Assembly (NCBI RefSeq): GCF_003001815.1
Contig: NZ_PVMZ01000001.1
Coordinates: forward strand, 558,001 to 622,000
Direction: 5' to 3'
DNA length: 64,000 nt
Source of the DNA: Actinoplanes italicus
GTDB lineage: Bacteria > Actinomycetota > Actinomycetes > Mycobacteriales > Micromonosporaceae
Part shown: positions 28,596 to 37,977 of the stretch, one piece after another
Layout: each line of letters starts with the position of its first letter
Numbering within the stretch: the first letter of the stretch is position 1
Notes under the pieces: generated by a model
Seen by the model: the letters and a program-made list of their open reading frames with translations, nothing else
Database searches by the model: none
What the model was told of the DNA's origin: nothing
Position numbers and translations under genes: made by a program

Positions 28596-29648
28596 CTACC
28601 CTGGCACACTGACCTCGGTCAAACGCATCGCGGAATCCGCCGGGAGATCCAGGCGGCTCGGTGCCACCCCGGCCGCGACCAGATGCGAGCCGAGTGCGGC
28701 CACCATGGCGCCGTTGTCGGTGCAGAGACCCGGCCGGGGTACGCGGACCGTGATCCCGTGTTTCGCGGCACGCTCCTCGGCCAGCACCCGCAGCCGCGAA
28801 TTCGCCGCCACGCCGCCACCGATGACCAGGGTTCCCACCCCGTTCGACCGGCAGGCGTCGATCGCCTTCGCGGTCAGCACGTCGCAGACCGCCTCCTGGA
28901 AGCTCGCCGACACGTCGGCCACCGGCACCGGCTCCCCGGCCCGTTCCCGGCTCTCCACCCAGCGGGCCACCGCCGTCTTGAGCCCGGAGAACGAGAAGTC
29001 GAACCGATGCGCGACGAGATCCTTCGGCGCGGTCAGCCCCCGTGGGAAGGCGATCGATCCGGGATCGCCCTCGCGCGCCGACCGGTCGATGATCGGCCCG
29101 CCCGGGAAGCCCAGGCCCAGCAGCCGGGCCACCTTGTCGAAAGCCTCGCCGGCCGCGTCGTCGATGGTCGCGCCGAGCGGGGTGACACCGGCCGTCAGGT
29201 CGTCGACGAGCAGCAGCGACGAGTGCCCGCCGGAGACCAGCATCGCCACCGCGGGCTCGGGCAGCGGGCCGTGCTCCAACGTGTCCACCGCCACGTGCGC
29301 GGCCAGGTGGTTGACGCCGTAGATCGGCTTCTCCGCGGCCAGCGCGTAACCTTTCGCGGCCGCCACTCCCACCAGCAGTGCCCCGGCCAGGCCGGGTCCG
29401 CTCGTCACCGCGATCGCGTCGACGTCGGCGAGTGTCACACCGGCCTCGTCGAGGGCCCGCTGCATGGTCGGGACCAGCGCCTCCAGGTGCGCCCGGCTGG
29501 CCACCTCGGGCACCACACCACCGAACCGGGCGTGCTGGTCCACACTGGACGCCAGCGCGTCGGCGAGCAGGGTGTGCCCGCGCACGATGCCGACACCGGT
29601 CTCGTCGCAGGAGGTCTCGATCCCGAGGACCAGGGGTTCGTCACGCAT
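28596..29648 (-). CDS. tsaD: tRNA N6-threonylcarbamoyladenosine transferase TsaD
   Basis: The catalytic subunit of t6A37 tRNA modification, acting with TsaB and TsaE. It has 350 aa, the usual length, with an ASKHA fold, the N-terminal [15 protein letters not shown], the iron-binding HLAAH in [19 protein letters not shown], and the nucleotide-binding [11 protein letters not shown]. Its start overlaps the rimI stop by 8 nt. The tsaE, tsaB, rimI, tsaD cluster is conserved in actinobacteria. Confidence 0.97.
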   Translation of the reverse strand: MRDEPLVLGIETSCDETGVGIVRGHTLLADALASSVDQHARFGGVVPEVASRAHLEALVPTMQRALDEAGVTLADVDAIAVTSGPGLAGALLVGVAAAKGYALAAEKPIYGVNHLAAHVAVDTLEHGPLPEPAVAMLVSGGHSSLLLVDDLTAGVTPLGATIDDAAGEAFDKVARLLGLGFPGGPIIDRSAREGDPGSIAFPRGLTAPKDLVAHRFDFSFSGLKTAVARWVESRERAGEPVPVADVSASFQEAVCDVLTAKAIDACRSNGVGTLVIGGGVAANSRLRVLAEERAAKHGITVRVPRPGLCTDNGAMVAALGSHLVAAGVAPSRLDLPADSAMRLTEVSVPG

Positions 29649-30081
29649 TGCGCATCATCACCAGAGCGTCCGTGTTGCTGGGCTGGTAGTAGCCGCGCCG
29701 GATGCCGACGGGCTCGAAGTCGTAACTCGCATACAACTGCTGCGCCGGCGCGTTGTCGACGGCCACCTCGAGCAGTGTCTTCCGGGTGCCGCGGCGGGCC
29801 GCCTCGGCGAGCAGCGCCTCCAGCAGCACCCGGCCCAGACCGCGGCGCTGGGCGTCCCGGCGGACCGCGATGTTCTGCACCCACGACTCGTGTTCGTCCA
29901 CGACGGACAGACCGGCGTAGCCGATCACACTGCCGTCACCGTCCCGCGTCACCAGGTAGAACTGGCCGGTCGCCAGCTCGTTCCAGAACATCGCGGCGGA
30001 CCACTTCTCCGGACCGAAGAGGTCCTCCTCGATCGGCAGCACCTCCTCGATGTGCCACCAGCGGAAGCGCTCCGGGGTCAT
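29641..30081 (-). CDS. rimI: Ribosomal-protein-alanine N-acetyltransferase RimI-like
   Basis: A GNAT acetyltransferase of 146 aa. The acetyl-CoA loop is seen in [18 protein letters not shown] and the C-terminal motif in [15 protein letters not shown]. RimI acetylates the N-terminus of ribosomal protein S18; in actinobacteria the specificity may be broader. The start overlaps the tsaB stop by one base (TGATG). Confidence 0.93.
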   Translation of the reverse strand: MTPERFRWWHIEEVLPIEEDLFGPEKWSAAMFWNELATGQFYLVTRDGDGSVIGYAGLSVVDEHESWVQNIAVRRDAQRRGLGRVLLEALLAEAARRGTRKTLLEVAVDNAPAQQLYASYDFEPVGIRRGYYQPSNTDALVMMRNA

Positions 30082-30749
30082 CAGGTCAGCACCGGTTTGC
30101 GGCCCGACGGCTCCACCGCGTCCGGGCGGCGCAGGTAGAGGGGAGTCAGCACCTCGCCCGGCGCGCCCTGGCGGATCCGGTCGGCCGCGAACGCGACGAG
30201 AGCGGCACCGGGCGGATAAAGCAGGTGCTCCTCGACCGGCACGGCGAAGACATCGCCGTACTTCAAGGCGCCCTCACCCGCCGCCCGGTCGACCGACGCT
30301 CGCAACAGCGCAGCCACATCGCCGGGCTTGGCCACCTCCGGGCCGGTCACCCGTTCCCCGTCGAGATAGGTCGCGAAGTAGACCTCACGCCGCCGGGCGT
30401 CGGTGGCGATCAGCACCCGGCCCGGACCCGCCGCACGTCCCAGAGCGTCCAGCGAACACACCCCGTACGTCGGGATGCCCAGCGCCTGCCCCATGCTCGC
30501 CGCGGTGGCCAGCCCGACCCGCAGGCCGGTGAACGGCCCCGGCCCGAGACCCGCGACGATCGCGGCGAGGTCGCGCGGACGGTGGCCGGCGTCGGCGAGG
30601 ACCGCCGCGATCTCGGGGGCGAGTTTCTCCCCGTGGGCGCGCGGGTCGACGGTGCGCCGCTCGGCCACACCGGTCAGCCCGTCCGCGGTCACCTCGACGA
30701 GCGCGGCCGTCGACGCGGGTGTAGCGGTGTCCAGAGCGAGTACCAGCAC
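30081..30749 (-). CDS. tsaB: tRNA threonylcarbamoyladenosine biosynthesis protein TsaB
   Basis: A pseudo-enzyme scaffold that dimerises with TsaD for t6A synthesis. It has 222 aa with an ASKHA N-terminus (VLALDTATPASTAALVEV), HGEKLAPEI and the VGLGPGPFTGLRVGLATA block diagnostic of TsaB. It lies 9 bp downstream of ung and overlaps rimI by one base. Confidence 0.95.
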   Translation of the reverse strand: MLVLALDTATPASTAALVEVTADGLTGVAERRTVDPRAHGEKLAPEIAAVLADAGHRPRDLAAIVAGLGPGPFTGLRVGLATAASMGQALGIPTYGVCSLDALGRAAGPGRVLIATDARRREVYFATYLDGERVTGPEVAKPGDVAALLRASVDRAAGEGALKYGDVFAVPVEEHLLYPPGAALVAFAADRIRQGAPGEVLTPLYLRRPDAVEPSGRKPVLT

Positions 30750-30758
30750 AGCGAAACC

Positions 30759-31442
30759 CTAGACCGTGGCCTTCGGGTCCCAGTCGATGACCGGCCGGCC
30801 GCCGTCGGCGAGAGCCTTGTTGGCCGCGCTGAACGGGCGGCTGCCGAGGAAACCGACCCGGTTCAGAGGGCTCGGGTGGCCGGCTTCGAGGATCGCGTGC
30901 ACCGGGTTGGTGACCAGCGCCGCCTTCTTCTTCGCGTAGCTGCCCCAGAGCATGAAGACGATCCGCTCGTCACGCTCGTTGAGCGCCTTGATGGTGGCGT
31001 CGGTGAACGCCTCCCAGCCTTTGTTGCCGTGCGAACCGGCCTTGCCCGCCCGGACCGTCAGCACCGCGTTGAGCAGCAGCACGCCCTGTTTCGCCCACCC
31101 GGTCAGATCGCCGCCCGCCGGCTTCGGGACGTTGAGGTCCTCGTTGAGCTCCTTGAAGATGTTGCTCAGCGACGGTGGACGACGCACACCGTCACGGACG
31201 CTGAAGCTCAGACCGTGCGCCTGGCCGGGGCCGTGGTAGGGGTCCTGTCCGAGGATCAGCACCCGGGTCTGGCCCGGGGAGCACAGCCGGTACGCCGCGA
31301 ACAGGTCCTCCACGGGCGGGTAGACGGTCTGTGTCGCATACTCCTCGGCCACCCACTCCCCCAGAGCGGTGGTCGCGGCGGCGTCGAGGTGGGGGGACAG
31401 CTCGGCTCGCCACTCGGCCGGCAGCTGCTCGGTCAGGTTCAC
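30759..31442 (-). CDS. ung: Uracil-DNA glycosylase, family 1
   Basis: Removes uracil from DNA to start base-excision repair. It has 227 aa with the water-activating motif GQDPYHGPGQAHGLSF and the DNA-intercalation loop HPSPLN. The GTG start (VNLTEQLPAEW) overlaps the tsaE stop as GTGA. It is placed between tsaE and tsaB, so DNA repair and t6A modification genes share one transcript here. Confidence 0.96.
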   Translation of the reverse strand: MNLTEQLPAEWRAELSPHLDAAATTALGEWVAEEYATQTVYPPVEDLFAAYRLCSPGQTRVLILGQDPYHGPGQAHGLSFSVRDGVRRPPSLSNIFKELNEDLNVPKPAGGDLTGWAKQGVLLLNAVLTVRAGKAGSHGNKGWEAFTDATIKALNERDERIVFMLWGSYAKKKAALVTNPVHAILEAGHPSPLNRVGFLGSRPFSAANKALADGGRPVIDWDPKATV

Positions 31443-31888
31443 ATGGTCTCCAGTCGGTGTGCCCAGTCGCCGCCGTGCGGCAGCAACTCCACGGTGCGGG
31501 TGTCGTCGTCCAGCCGATCCAGACGGATCTGCAGGTATTCGTCGTTGAGTCGTTCCACGAGACCGGCGCCCCACTCGACGACGGTGACCGCGTCGTCGGC
31601 CGAGGCGTCCAGGTCGAGGTCGTCGATCTCGGCGCGCGGGTCCGGCCGGTCGCCGAGGCGGTAGGCGTCGGCGTGCACCAGCGGCACCGGACCCCGGTGC
31701 ACCCGGGCGATCACGAACGTCGGTGAGGTGATCGGCCCCTGCACGCCCAGACCGGCGCCGATGCCCTGGGTGAGGGCCGTCTTCCCGGCGCCGAGCGGCC
31801 CGGTGAGCAGCACCAGGTCGCCGGGGCGCAGCACACCCGCGAGGCGCCGCCCGAACTCACGGGTGTCCTCGACGGTCTTCAGCTTCAC
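31439..31888 (-). CDS. tsaE: tRNA threonylcarbamoyladenosine biosynthesis ATPase TsaE
   Basis: A P-loop ATPase that resets the TsaBD complex. It has 149 aa with Walker A GPLGAGKTALTQGIG, the switch-like SPTFVIARVH, the HADAYRLGD block and an EWGAG motif. The start overlaps the hydrolase stop as ATGA and the end overlaps the ung start. Confidence 0.95.
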   Translation of the reverse strand: MKLKTVEDTREFGRRLAGVLRPGDLVLLTGPLGAGKTALTQGIGAGLGVQGPITSPTFVIARVHRGPVPLVHADAYRLGDRPDPRAEIDDLDLDASADDAVTVVEWGAGLVERLNDEYLQIRLDRLDDDTRTVELLPHGGDWAHRLETM

Positions 31889-32988
31889 GTCAGTTTCTCC
31901 AGGAAGGGAATCAGCGCGGCGTTGACCTGATCGGCCTTCTCCAGCATCACCACATGACCGCTGTTCTCGATCTTGACCAGCTCGGCCTCGGGCAGATTCT
32001 CGATGATCTGCTCGGAGTGGGTCACCGGGGTGAGGTAGTCCCGGTCACCGACGACGACCAGCACCGGGACGCCACGCAGCGCGGACAGCGCCGGGATGCG
32101 GTTGTGCGTGTAGAGGGTCTGGAGGTATTTCGTCAAGGTCTCGGCCGACGTCTTCGAGTTCATGCTCTCCACGAACGTGACCAGCGACGGGCTGGGCTTC
32201 GTCTCACCGAAGCCGTAACGCCGGGTCAGCAGCCAGGCCAGGTCCGACGAGGCGACCCGGGCCCGGTCGATGGTGCCGCCGCCGAGCTGGGCCGCCTTGT
32301 CCCAGAGCGGGAAGAACGGGGCGCTCACCCGGGCCACCACGTTCGTGATGCCGAGCTTGGCCTTGTCGAAGAGCCCTGCCGAGGTGGACATCAGCACCAC
32401 ACCGGTCACCCGGTTGCCGAACCAGGCCGGGAACTGCTCGGCGAACGCCATGATCGTCATGCCACCCATCGAGTGGCCGACCAGGATGATCCGGCCCTCG
32501 GGAACGGCCTCGGTCAACACCGCGGCCAGCGAGCGCCCGAGCGCGGCCAGGTCGTACGTGCCGGATTTCAGCTTGCTGGACCGGCCGTGTCCCGGCTGGT
32601 CGTAGAAGACCATCCGGTGCGAACCCCGCTCGGCCAGCTCCTTGCGCTGGAAGTAGAAGGTGCCCATGTCCAGGGCGAACCCGTGCACGAAGACGATGGT
32701 CGGCTCGTCGGGCGCGCCCTCCGGCTCGATGATCTCGACGTGCAGATCGGTGCCGTCGGCCGCGGTGACTGTCAGCTCCCGGTCGAAGGGCTGGTCGCCG
32801 AACGGCTCCTCGACGAAGGGGTCGCCGGGCGCGTTGACCGAGCGGCGGACCAGCGCCCGCTCCACGGCGAACGCGGTGGCCAGACCGGCCGCGGCCACAC
32901 CGACCACGGCCCCGAATATGCCGGCGTTCTTGACGACCCGCGATCGTTTCTTCACCGGGCGGCCTCCCGCGACATCTGTTTTCTTCAC
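31885..32988 (-). CDS. Membrane-anchored alpha/beta hydrolase
   Basis: A 367-aa alpha/beta-hydrolase-fold protein with an N-terminal basic stretch and one membrane helix (about 22-45). The nucleophile elbow is GHSMGG (about residue 175), the oxyanion region is HGFALDMG, and a late Asp (GDRDYLTP) and His (ENSGHVVMLE) complete the triad. Lipase, esterase or peroxidase-like activity cannot be told apart. It overlaps alr upstream and tsaE downstream by 4 nt each; actinobacteria often have a hydrolase at this point of the cluster. Confidence 0.9.
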   Translation of the reverse strand: MKKTDVAGGRPVKKRSRVVKNAGIFGAVVGVAAAGLATAFAVERALVRRSVNAPGDPFVEEPFGDQPFDRELTVTAADGTDLHVEIIEPEGAPDEPTIVFVHGFALDMGTFYFQRKELAERGSHRMVFYDQPGHGRSSKLKSGTYDLAALGRSLAAVLTEAVPEGRIILVGHSMGGMTIMAFAEQFPAWFGNRVTGVVLMSTSAGLFDKAKLGITNVVARVSAPFFPLWDKAAQLGGGTIDRARVASSDLAWLLTRRYGFGETKPSPSLVTFVESMNSKTSAETLTKYLQTLYTHNRIPALSALRGVPVLVVVGDRDYLTPVTHSEQIIENLPEAELVKIENSGHVVMLEKADQVNAALIPFLEKLT

Positions 32989-34106
32989 CGGGTGGACTCC
33001 CCGACGTAGTTGCGCGGCACGCGGCTGCTGCCGAACCGGGTGACGATCTCATAGTTGATCGTGCCGGTGGCGGCCGCCCAGTCGTCGGCGGTCGGCTCGC
33101 CGTCGTCGCCCGGACCGAACAGCGTGACCACGTCGCCAGCGCTCACCGGCTCGTCGCCCACGTCGACGACCAGCTGATCCATGCAGACCCGCCCGGCGAT
33201 GCGGGCCGTCGTGCCGCCCACCCGGACCGGGCCGGCGCTGGACGCGTGCCGCGGGACCCCGTCGCCGTAGCCCAGCGGCACCACCGCGAGCGTCGTCTCC
33301 CGGCTCGTCGTGTAGGTGAGCCCGTAGGACACGCCCTGCCCGGCCGGCACCCGTTTGGCCAGCATCACCCGGGCCCGGGCCGTCATGGCGGGCCGCAGGC
33401 CGTAGGTCTCCCCCGCGATCGGCGACAGGCCGTAGGCCGCGATGCCGGCCCGGACCAGGTCGAAATGCGCGTCCGGCCTGGTCAGCAGCGCGGCCGAGTT
33501 GGCGATGTGCCGGTATCGCGGCTCGATCCCGTAGGACTCGGCCAGAGCCAGACCCTCGTGGAAGGCGGCCAGCTGACGGTCGATCGACTCGTGCCCCGGC
33601 TCATCGGCGCAGGCGAAGTGGCTCCACACGCCGACCGCCTCCAGATCGCCGGTGGCCTGTGCCTTCGCGGCGGCCTCCAGCAGGGCGGGCCACTCGGCGG
33701 CGACCGCACCGCCGCGGGACAGACCGGTGTCGAGCTTGAGATGGGCCCGGGCCGGGCGACCTGCCCGGCGGGCGGCGGTCACCAGCTCGTCGATCATGTC
33801 ACTGCTCGCGGCGCCCAGGTCGATCCCGGCCCCGACCGCGTCGTGCAGGGGCAGACCGGGAGTGAGCAGCCAGGCCAGGACCGGTGCCTCGACACCCGAT
33901 CGGCGCAGCGTCAGCGCCTCGTCGAGGGTGGCGACGCCGAGCCAGGTGGCGCCACCGGCCACCGCGGCCCGCCCGGCCGGCACCAGGCCGTGCCCGTAGC
34001 CGTCGGCCTTGACCGCCACCAGCACCTCGGCGGAGGTGCGGGCACGCAGCATCGCGACGTTGTCCCTGATCGCGTCCAGATCGACGCGGACTTCGGCCTG
34101 CCACAT
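32985..34106 (-). CDS. alr: Alanine racemase
   Basis: Makes D-alanine for peptidoglycan, using PLP. It has 373 aa with the PLP-lysine motif VAVKADGYGHG near residue 35, HLKLDTGLSRGG, and the C-domain catalytic Tyr in GVSYGLTYTT, and CMDQLVVDVG. The start ATG 34106 (MWQAEVRVDLDAI) is the usual N-terminus. It is 50 bp downstream of nnr. Confidence 0.97.
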   Translation of the reverse strand: MWQAEVRVDLDAIRDNVAMLRARTSAEVLVAVKADGYGHGLVPAGRAAVAGGATWLGVATLDEALTLRRSGVEAPVLAWLLTPGLPLHDAVGAGIDLGAASSDMIDELVTAARRAGRPARAHLKLDTGLSRGGAVAAEWPALLEAAAKAQATGDLEAVGVWSHFACADEPGHESIDRQLAAFHEGLALAESYGIEPRYRHIANSAALLTRPDAHFDLVRAGIAAYGLSPIAGETYGLRPAMTARARVMLAKRVPAGQGVSYGLTYTTSRETTLAVVPLGYGDGVPRHASSAGPVRVGGTTARIAGRVCMDQLVVDVGDEPVSAGDVVTLFGPGDDGEPTADDWAAATGTINYEIVTRFGSSRVPRNYVGESTR

Positions 34107-34156
34107 GCCTCCACCCTACTGAGGCGTATGACAATTTCGTTCGGTCAGCCCGTTCG

Positions 34157-35608
34157 TCAGCCCAGCAGATCGCCCACGGCCGGGCGCAGCGCGGCCGCCA
34201 CGTCCGCCGCCGTCACCGGCCCGTCCCAGGCCGCCCGGCGACCGGCGAGTCCGTGCACGTAGGCGGCGGCCACCGCGGCGCGCACGGCCGGCACCCCGGC
34301 CGCCAGCAGCGACCCGAGCAGACCGGCCAGAACGTCCCCGCTCCCCGCCGTGGCCAGAGCGGGGCTGCCGGTCGGATTGGCCCAGATCTCACCCCCCGGG
34401 GTGGCGACGATGGTCCGGTCGCCCTTCAGCAGCACCACCGCGTTGGTCCATGCGGCCAGCCGGGCCGCCGCACCGGCCCGGTCAGCGCCGGGCGCCTCGC
34501 CGGCCAGCCGCTTGAACTCCCCGTCATGCGGGGTCAGCACGAGCGGGGCGTCGCGGCGCAGATCCTCCGCGTGCTCGCCGCCGACCAGCAGATTGATCGC
34601 GTCCGCGTCGAGCAGGACCGGCAGCGGGGTGGCCAGCACACTGCGCAGCTCGGTCCGTGCCTCCTCGCCGGTGCCGAGACCGGAGCCGCAGACCCAGGCC
34701 TGCACCCGGCCGGCTTCGGCGACCCGATCGGCGACGACGACCGACGGGTGGGCGCGGACGACCTCACGGTGCGCGCTGCCGGCGTACCGCACCATGCCTG
34801 TCGGCCCGGCCAGAGCGCCCGCGGTGGAGAGCAGCGCGGCGCCCGGGTAGTAGGCCGAGCCGGTGGCCAGGCCGACCACGCCGCGGGTGTACTTGTCCGA
34901 GGTCGCGCCGGGCCGCGGCCACCAGGAGGCGATGTCGGCCGCGTCCGGGACGCGGACCGCGGGATCGCCTGTCAGGGCCGGACCGAGGCCGATGTCCACC
35001 AGGTCCACCTGGCCGCAGCGCAGGGTGGCCGGACCCAGCACGTGCGCCGCCTTGAGGCAGCCGAAGGTGACCGTGACGTCGGCGGTGACCGCCTCGCCGG
35101 GCACGTCGCCGGTGTCCACGGAGACGCCGCTCGGCACGTCGACCGCCACCACCGTGGCCCGCTCACCGGTCCGGCCACGCAGGCCGCCCAGTTCCCGGAC
35201 GATCGCCGCGGCTTCGGCGCGCAGTCCGCCGCTCGCTCCGATCCCGACGATGCCGTCCAGCACCAGATCGGCACGTGCCGGCAGGTCACGGGTGGTGAAG
35301 CCGCCCGCCTGGCGAAGCGCGGCCAGTCCGGCCAGGTGCACCCGTTCCGGGGTCAGCAGCAGTGCCCGGACCTGGGCTCCCCGCCGTGCCAGCGTGGCGC
35401 CGGCGTAGAGCGCGTCACCGCCGTTGTCGCCGCTGCCCACCAGCAGCAGGACACGGGCGCCGTAGACACCGCCGGCCTCCTCCAGCAACAGGGCGCAGCG
35501 CCGGGCCAGCCCGGCCGCCGCCCGCTGCATCAGTGCGCCCTCGGGAAGGCCCGCCATCAGGTTCTTCTCGGCCGCCCGTACATCGGCGACCCGCCATGCC
35601 TGCCGCAT
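34157..35608 (-). CDS. nnr: Bifunctional NAD(P)H-hydrate epimerase / ADP-dependent dehydratase
   Basis: Repairs hydrated NADH and NADPH. The 483-aa protein has an N-terminal YjeF_N epimerase domain (about 1-205; GSGDNGGDALYAGATLA and a VAVDVPSGV motif) and a C-terminal ribokinase-like dehydratase domain (about 220-483; LTPHDGEFKRL, LLKGDRTIVATPGG and the catalytic GSGDVLAGLLG). It lies between acpS and alr, its usual actinobacterial location, 12 bp after acpS. Confidence 0.96.
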   Translation of the reverse strand: MRQAWRVADVRAAEKNLMAGLPEGALMQRAAAGLARRCALLLEEAGGVYGARVLLLVGSGDNGGDALYAGATLARRGAQVRALLLTPERVHLAGLAALRQAGGFTTRDLPARADLVLDGIVGIGASGGLRAEAAAIVRELGGLRGRTGERATVVAVDVPSGVSVDTGDVPGEAVTADVTVTFGCLKAAHVLGPATLRCGQVDLVDIGLGPALTGDPAVRVPDAADIASWWPRPGATSDKYTRGVVGLATGSAYYPGAALLSTAGALAGPTGMVRYAGSAHREVVRAHPSVVVADRVAEAGRVQAWVCGSGLGTGEEARTELRSVLATPLPVLLDADAINLLVGGEHAEDLRRDAPLVLTPHDGEFKRLAGEAPGADRAGAAARLAAWTNAVVLLKGDRTIVATPGGEIWANPTGSPALATAGSGDVLAGLLGSLLAAGVPAVRAAVAAAYVHGLAGRRAAWDGPVTAADVAAALRPAVGDLLG

Positions 35609-35620
35609 GAATCCTCCCGC

Positions 35621-36007
35621 TCACTCGCCCGCTTCGGCGACCACCATCGCGGAGGCGATCCCGCCGTCGTGCGACAGCGACAGATGCCACCGGGCGATGC
35701 CCCGCTCGGTCGCCGCGGCGGCGACCGTACCTGAAACGGTCAACCACGGACGCCCGTCCGGATCCGTGACGATCTCGCAGTCGTGCCAGCGCATGCCGTT
35801 CGGCGCTCCGAGCGCCTTGGCGACGGCCTCCTTGGCCGCGAACCGGGCGGCCAGCGACTCGGCCGACCGCGGGCTGCCGGAGTTGGTGTGCCGCTCGGCC
35901 TCGGTGAACAGCCGGTCGGAGAGCATCGGGGTCCGCTCCAGCGCACGGGCGAAGCGTTCCACCAGGACGACGTCGATGCCGACAGACACGATCACACCGG
36001 TCACCAT
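35621..36007 (-). CDS. acpS: Holo-[acyl-carrier-protein] synthase
   Basis: Transfers 4'-phosphopantetheine from CoA to apo-ACP. The family motifs are [10 protein letters not shown] (Mg2+ Asp) and the [13 protein letters not shown] helix, with the closing block [18 protein letters not shown]. It has 128 aa from ATG 36007; GTG codons at 36025 and 35995 are alternatives and the ribosome-binding sites do not decide. It is first in the acpS-nnr-alr-tsaE run and is divergent from the EspC-like gene. Confidence 0.93.
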   Translation of the reverse strand: MVTGVIVSVGIDVVLVERFARALERTPMLSDRLFTEAERHTNSGSPRSAESLAARFAAKEAVAKALGAPNGMRWHDCEIVTDPDGRPWLTVSGTVAAAATERGIARWHLSLSHDGGIASAMVVAEAGE

Positions 36008-36161
36008 ATCGGCGCATCCGGTCACTTTCCCGGGCCCGCCCGTCTATCAGGACGCCACTGCGCGCGCAAGGCCTGTGGACGGTCGTCCACAGGCCCGCCC
36101 CACGGCCCCGATCCGGCCTCTAACGTCGGCGCATCCCTCGTCCCCCATGGAGGTCCGCCCG

Positions 36162-36449
36162 ATGAATCCCGACTTCGAGGTCGATGCCGAAAGCCTTCTT
36201 CAGGACGCCACGGCGGTCACCGGGTTCGCCGGCCGGGTCGTCGGCACGGCCGCCCGGGTGCCGGTCGCCGACCCGTCCCCGCACTGGGCCGCCACCGGTG
36301 CCGCCGACCTCACGGCCGACTCGGCCCGGCGGCTGGTCGGCCTGCTCGGCCGGGACGTCGAGGAGACGGCCGAGCGGATCAGAGCCGCCGCCACGGCGTA
36401 CAGGGAGGCCGACAACCGTGCCGCTGCCCGGCTCCGGACGGCCCGATGA
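36162..36449 (+). CDS. EspC-like small helical protein, candidate type VII secretion substrate
   Basis: A 95-aa protein with no signal peptide, predicted as two helices, like WXG100/EspC-family (DUF2580) proteins. The second helix ends with Tyr-Arg-Glu-Ala-Asp (AYREADNRAAARL), which fits the YxxxD/E general type VII secretion signal. The ATG at 36162 has GGAGG (36149-36153) well placed; an ATG at 36147 would put the site inside the gene. Its stop overlaps the start of the DUF1023 gene as ATGA. No ESX core genes are in the window, so export is inferred. Confidence 0.72.
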   Translation: MNPDFEVDAESLLQDATAVTGFAGRVVGTAARVPVADPSPHWAATGAADLTADSARRLVGLLGRDVEETAERIRAAATAYREADNRAAARLRTAR

Positions 36450-37957
36450 ACGCCGTCGACGCCTCCGCCGTCACCTACGCCAAGCTCCGGGCCACCGATC
36501 CGGCGCGCTGGCGGGCCACCGCTCTGGCCTGGCGGCGATGGGCCGCCCTGGCCGGGGCGCTGTGCGCCGAGTTCGGCCCACTGGTGGACCGTCTGCGGGA
36601 GTCGTGGTCCGGTTCGGCGGCCGAGGCCGCGACGGCCCGGCTCCACGCGCTGCGCGGCCGCCTGGCCTTCTTCCGGGTGCTGTGCTGGCGGGCCGACCAG
36701 GTGCTCAGCGAGTTCGCCGCAGCCCTCGGCCGGGCCCGCACGCTCCTCGATCGGGCACGCGCGGCAGCCGGGCGTTCCGGCCTGGTCATCGATGATCACG
36801 GTACGGTCCACGGCCGCCCCGAGGCGGGACCGGCGGTCAGATCCGTCGCCGCCGATCTGGGAGCCGCGCTGGCCGTGGCCGCGGAGGCCGACGCCACCGC
36901 GGCCGCCGGGCTCGGCCCGCTCGCCGACGTGCCGCCCACTCCGGTCGCCGGGTCCTACCCCGCGTGCGGAGCACCGCCCGCGGAGGTCCGGCGCTGGTGG
37001 GAGCGATGGAGTCCGGCCGAGCGGAACTGGTTGCTGGTCACCGATCCGGCCGCGCTCGCCGGCGTGGACGGCATCCCGATCGCCGACCGTGACATCGCCA
37101 ACCGTCTCCTGCTCGACGACCACCGCCGGCAGCTGGACCGGCTGCGGACGGCCGGGACCGATCCCGATCGCGTACGGGACCTGCGCACCGGGCTGGACAG
37201 GTTGACCGCGCGCCTCGAGGAGGAGGGTGCGCCCCGGGCGTACCTGGTGGATCTGGGTCTGGACGGCGAGGGCCGGGCCGTGGTGGCGCTCGGCGACCCG
37301 GACCGGGCCGCCCACGTCCTGACCCACGTGCCGGGCATGACCTCCGACCTCAAGTCACTGGGTGGCGAGCTGAGCAGGGCGGAGCGGGTCGCGGTCCGGG
37401 CCGGTGAGCTGGGGCCGGGCCGGGCGACGAGCGCCGTGCTGTGGCTCGACTACGACGCGCCGGATTTCGTGCCGGAGGCCTCCTCGGCTCGTCAGGCGCG
37501 CGACGCGGCGCCGTATCTGACCCGGTTTCAGGAGGCCCTGCGGGTCACGCACGAGGGTGAGCCGGCACATCAGACGGTCCTCGGGCACAGCTACGGCTCG
37601 CTGGTGGTGGGCCGGGCCGCGTCGGCGGGAGGCCTGCCCGCCGACGCCGTGGTCTTCGTCGGCTCGCCCGGTGTGGGTGTCGACTCGGCGGCACAGCTCA
37701 GGTTCCCGGCTGAGCAGGTGTGGGCGACCACGTCGGCGACCGATCCGATCCGGGTGGCGGCCGCGCCGAAGGAGCTGTTGCTGCCGGACCTCCCCGGCAG
37801 CAAGCGGCACCTGTGGTTCGGGCGCGACCCGAGCCAGCCCGGATTCGGCGCCCGCGTCTTCCCCAGCCAGTTCGACGCGGGTCACCTGGGTTATTGGGAC
37901 CAGGGCGAGCCGGCCCTCGACGCCATCACCCGGATCACGCTGGGCGGAACGCCGTGA
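36446..37957 (+). CDS. DUF1023 alpha/beta hydrolase, coupled to the EspC-like gene
   Basis: A 503-aa protein. Residues about 1-115 are helical and WXG100-like, with a Trp in ESWSGSAAE. Residues about 220-503 form a DUF1023 alpha/beta-hydrolase with nucleophile motif VLGHSYGSLVV, Asp in TSATDPI and a late His in DAGHLGYWD. The family is actinobacterial, often coupled to EspC or WXG100-like proteins, and its members are candidate secreted hydrolases. It is translationally coupled to the upstream gene. Substrate and target are unknown; neither an immunity gene nor secretion machinery is adjacent. Confidence 0.82.
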   Translation: MNAVDASAVTYAKLRATDPARWRATALAWRRWAALAGALCAEFGPLVDRLRESWSGSAAEAATARLHALRGRLAFFRVLCWRADQVLSEFAAALGRARTLLDRARAAAGRSGLVIDDHGTVHGRPEAGPAVRSVAADLGAALAVAAEADATAAAGLGPLADVPPTPVAGSYPACGAPPAEVRRWWERWSPAERNWLLVTDPAALAGVDGIPIADRDIANRLLLDDHRRQLDRLRTAGTDPDRVRDLRTGLDRLTARLEEEGAPRAYLVDLGLDGEGRAVVALGDPDRAAHVLTHVPGMTSDLKSLGGELSRAERVAVRAGELGPGRATSAVLWLDYDAPDFVPEASSARQARDAAPYLTRFQEALRVTHEGEPAHQTVLGHSYGSLVVGRAASAGGLPADAVVFVGSPGVGVDSAAQLRFPAEQVWATTSATDPIRVAAAPKELLLPDLPGSKRHLWFGRDPSQPGFGARVFPSQFDAGHLGYWDQGEPALDAITRITLGGTP

Positions 37958-37977
37958 GCCGGCGGCTCAACCCGCGA

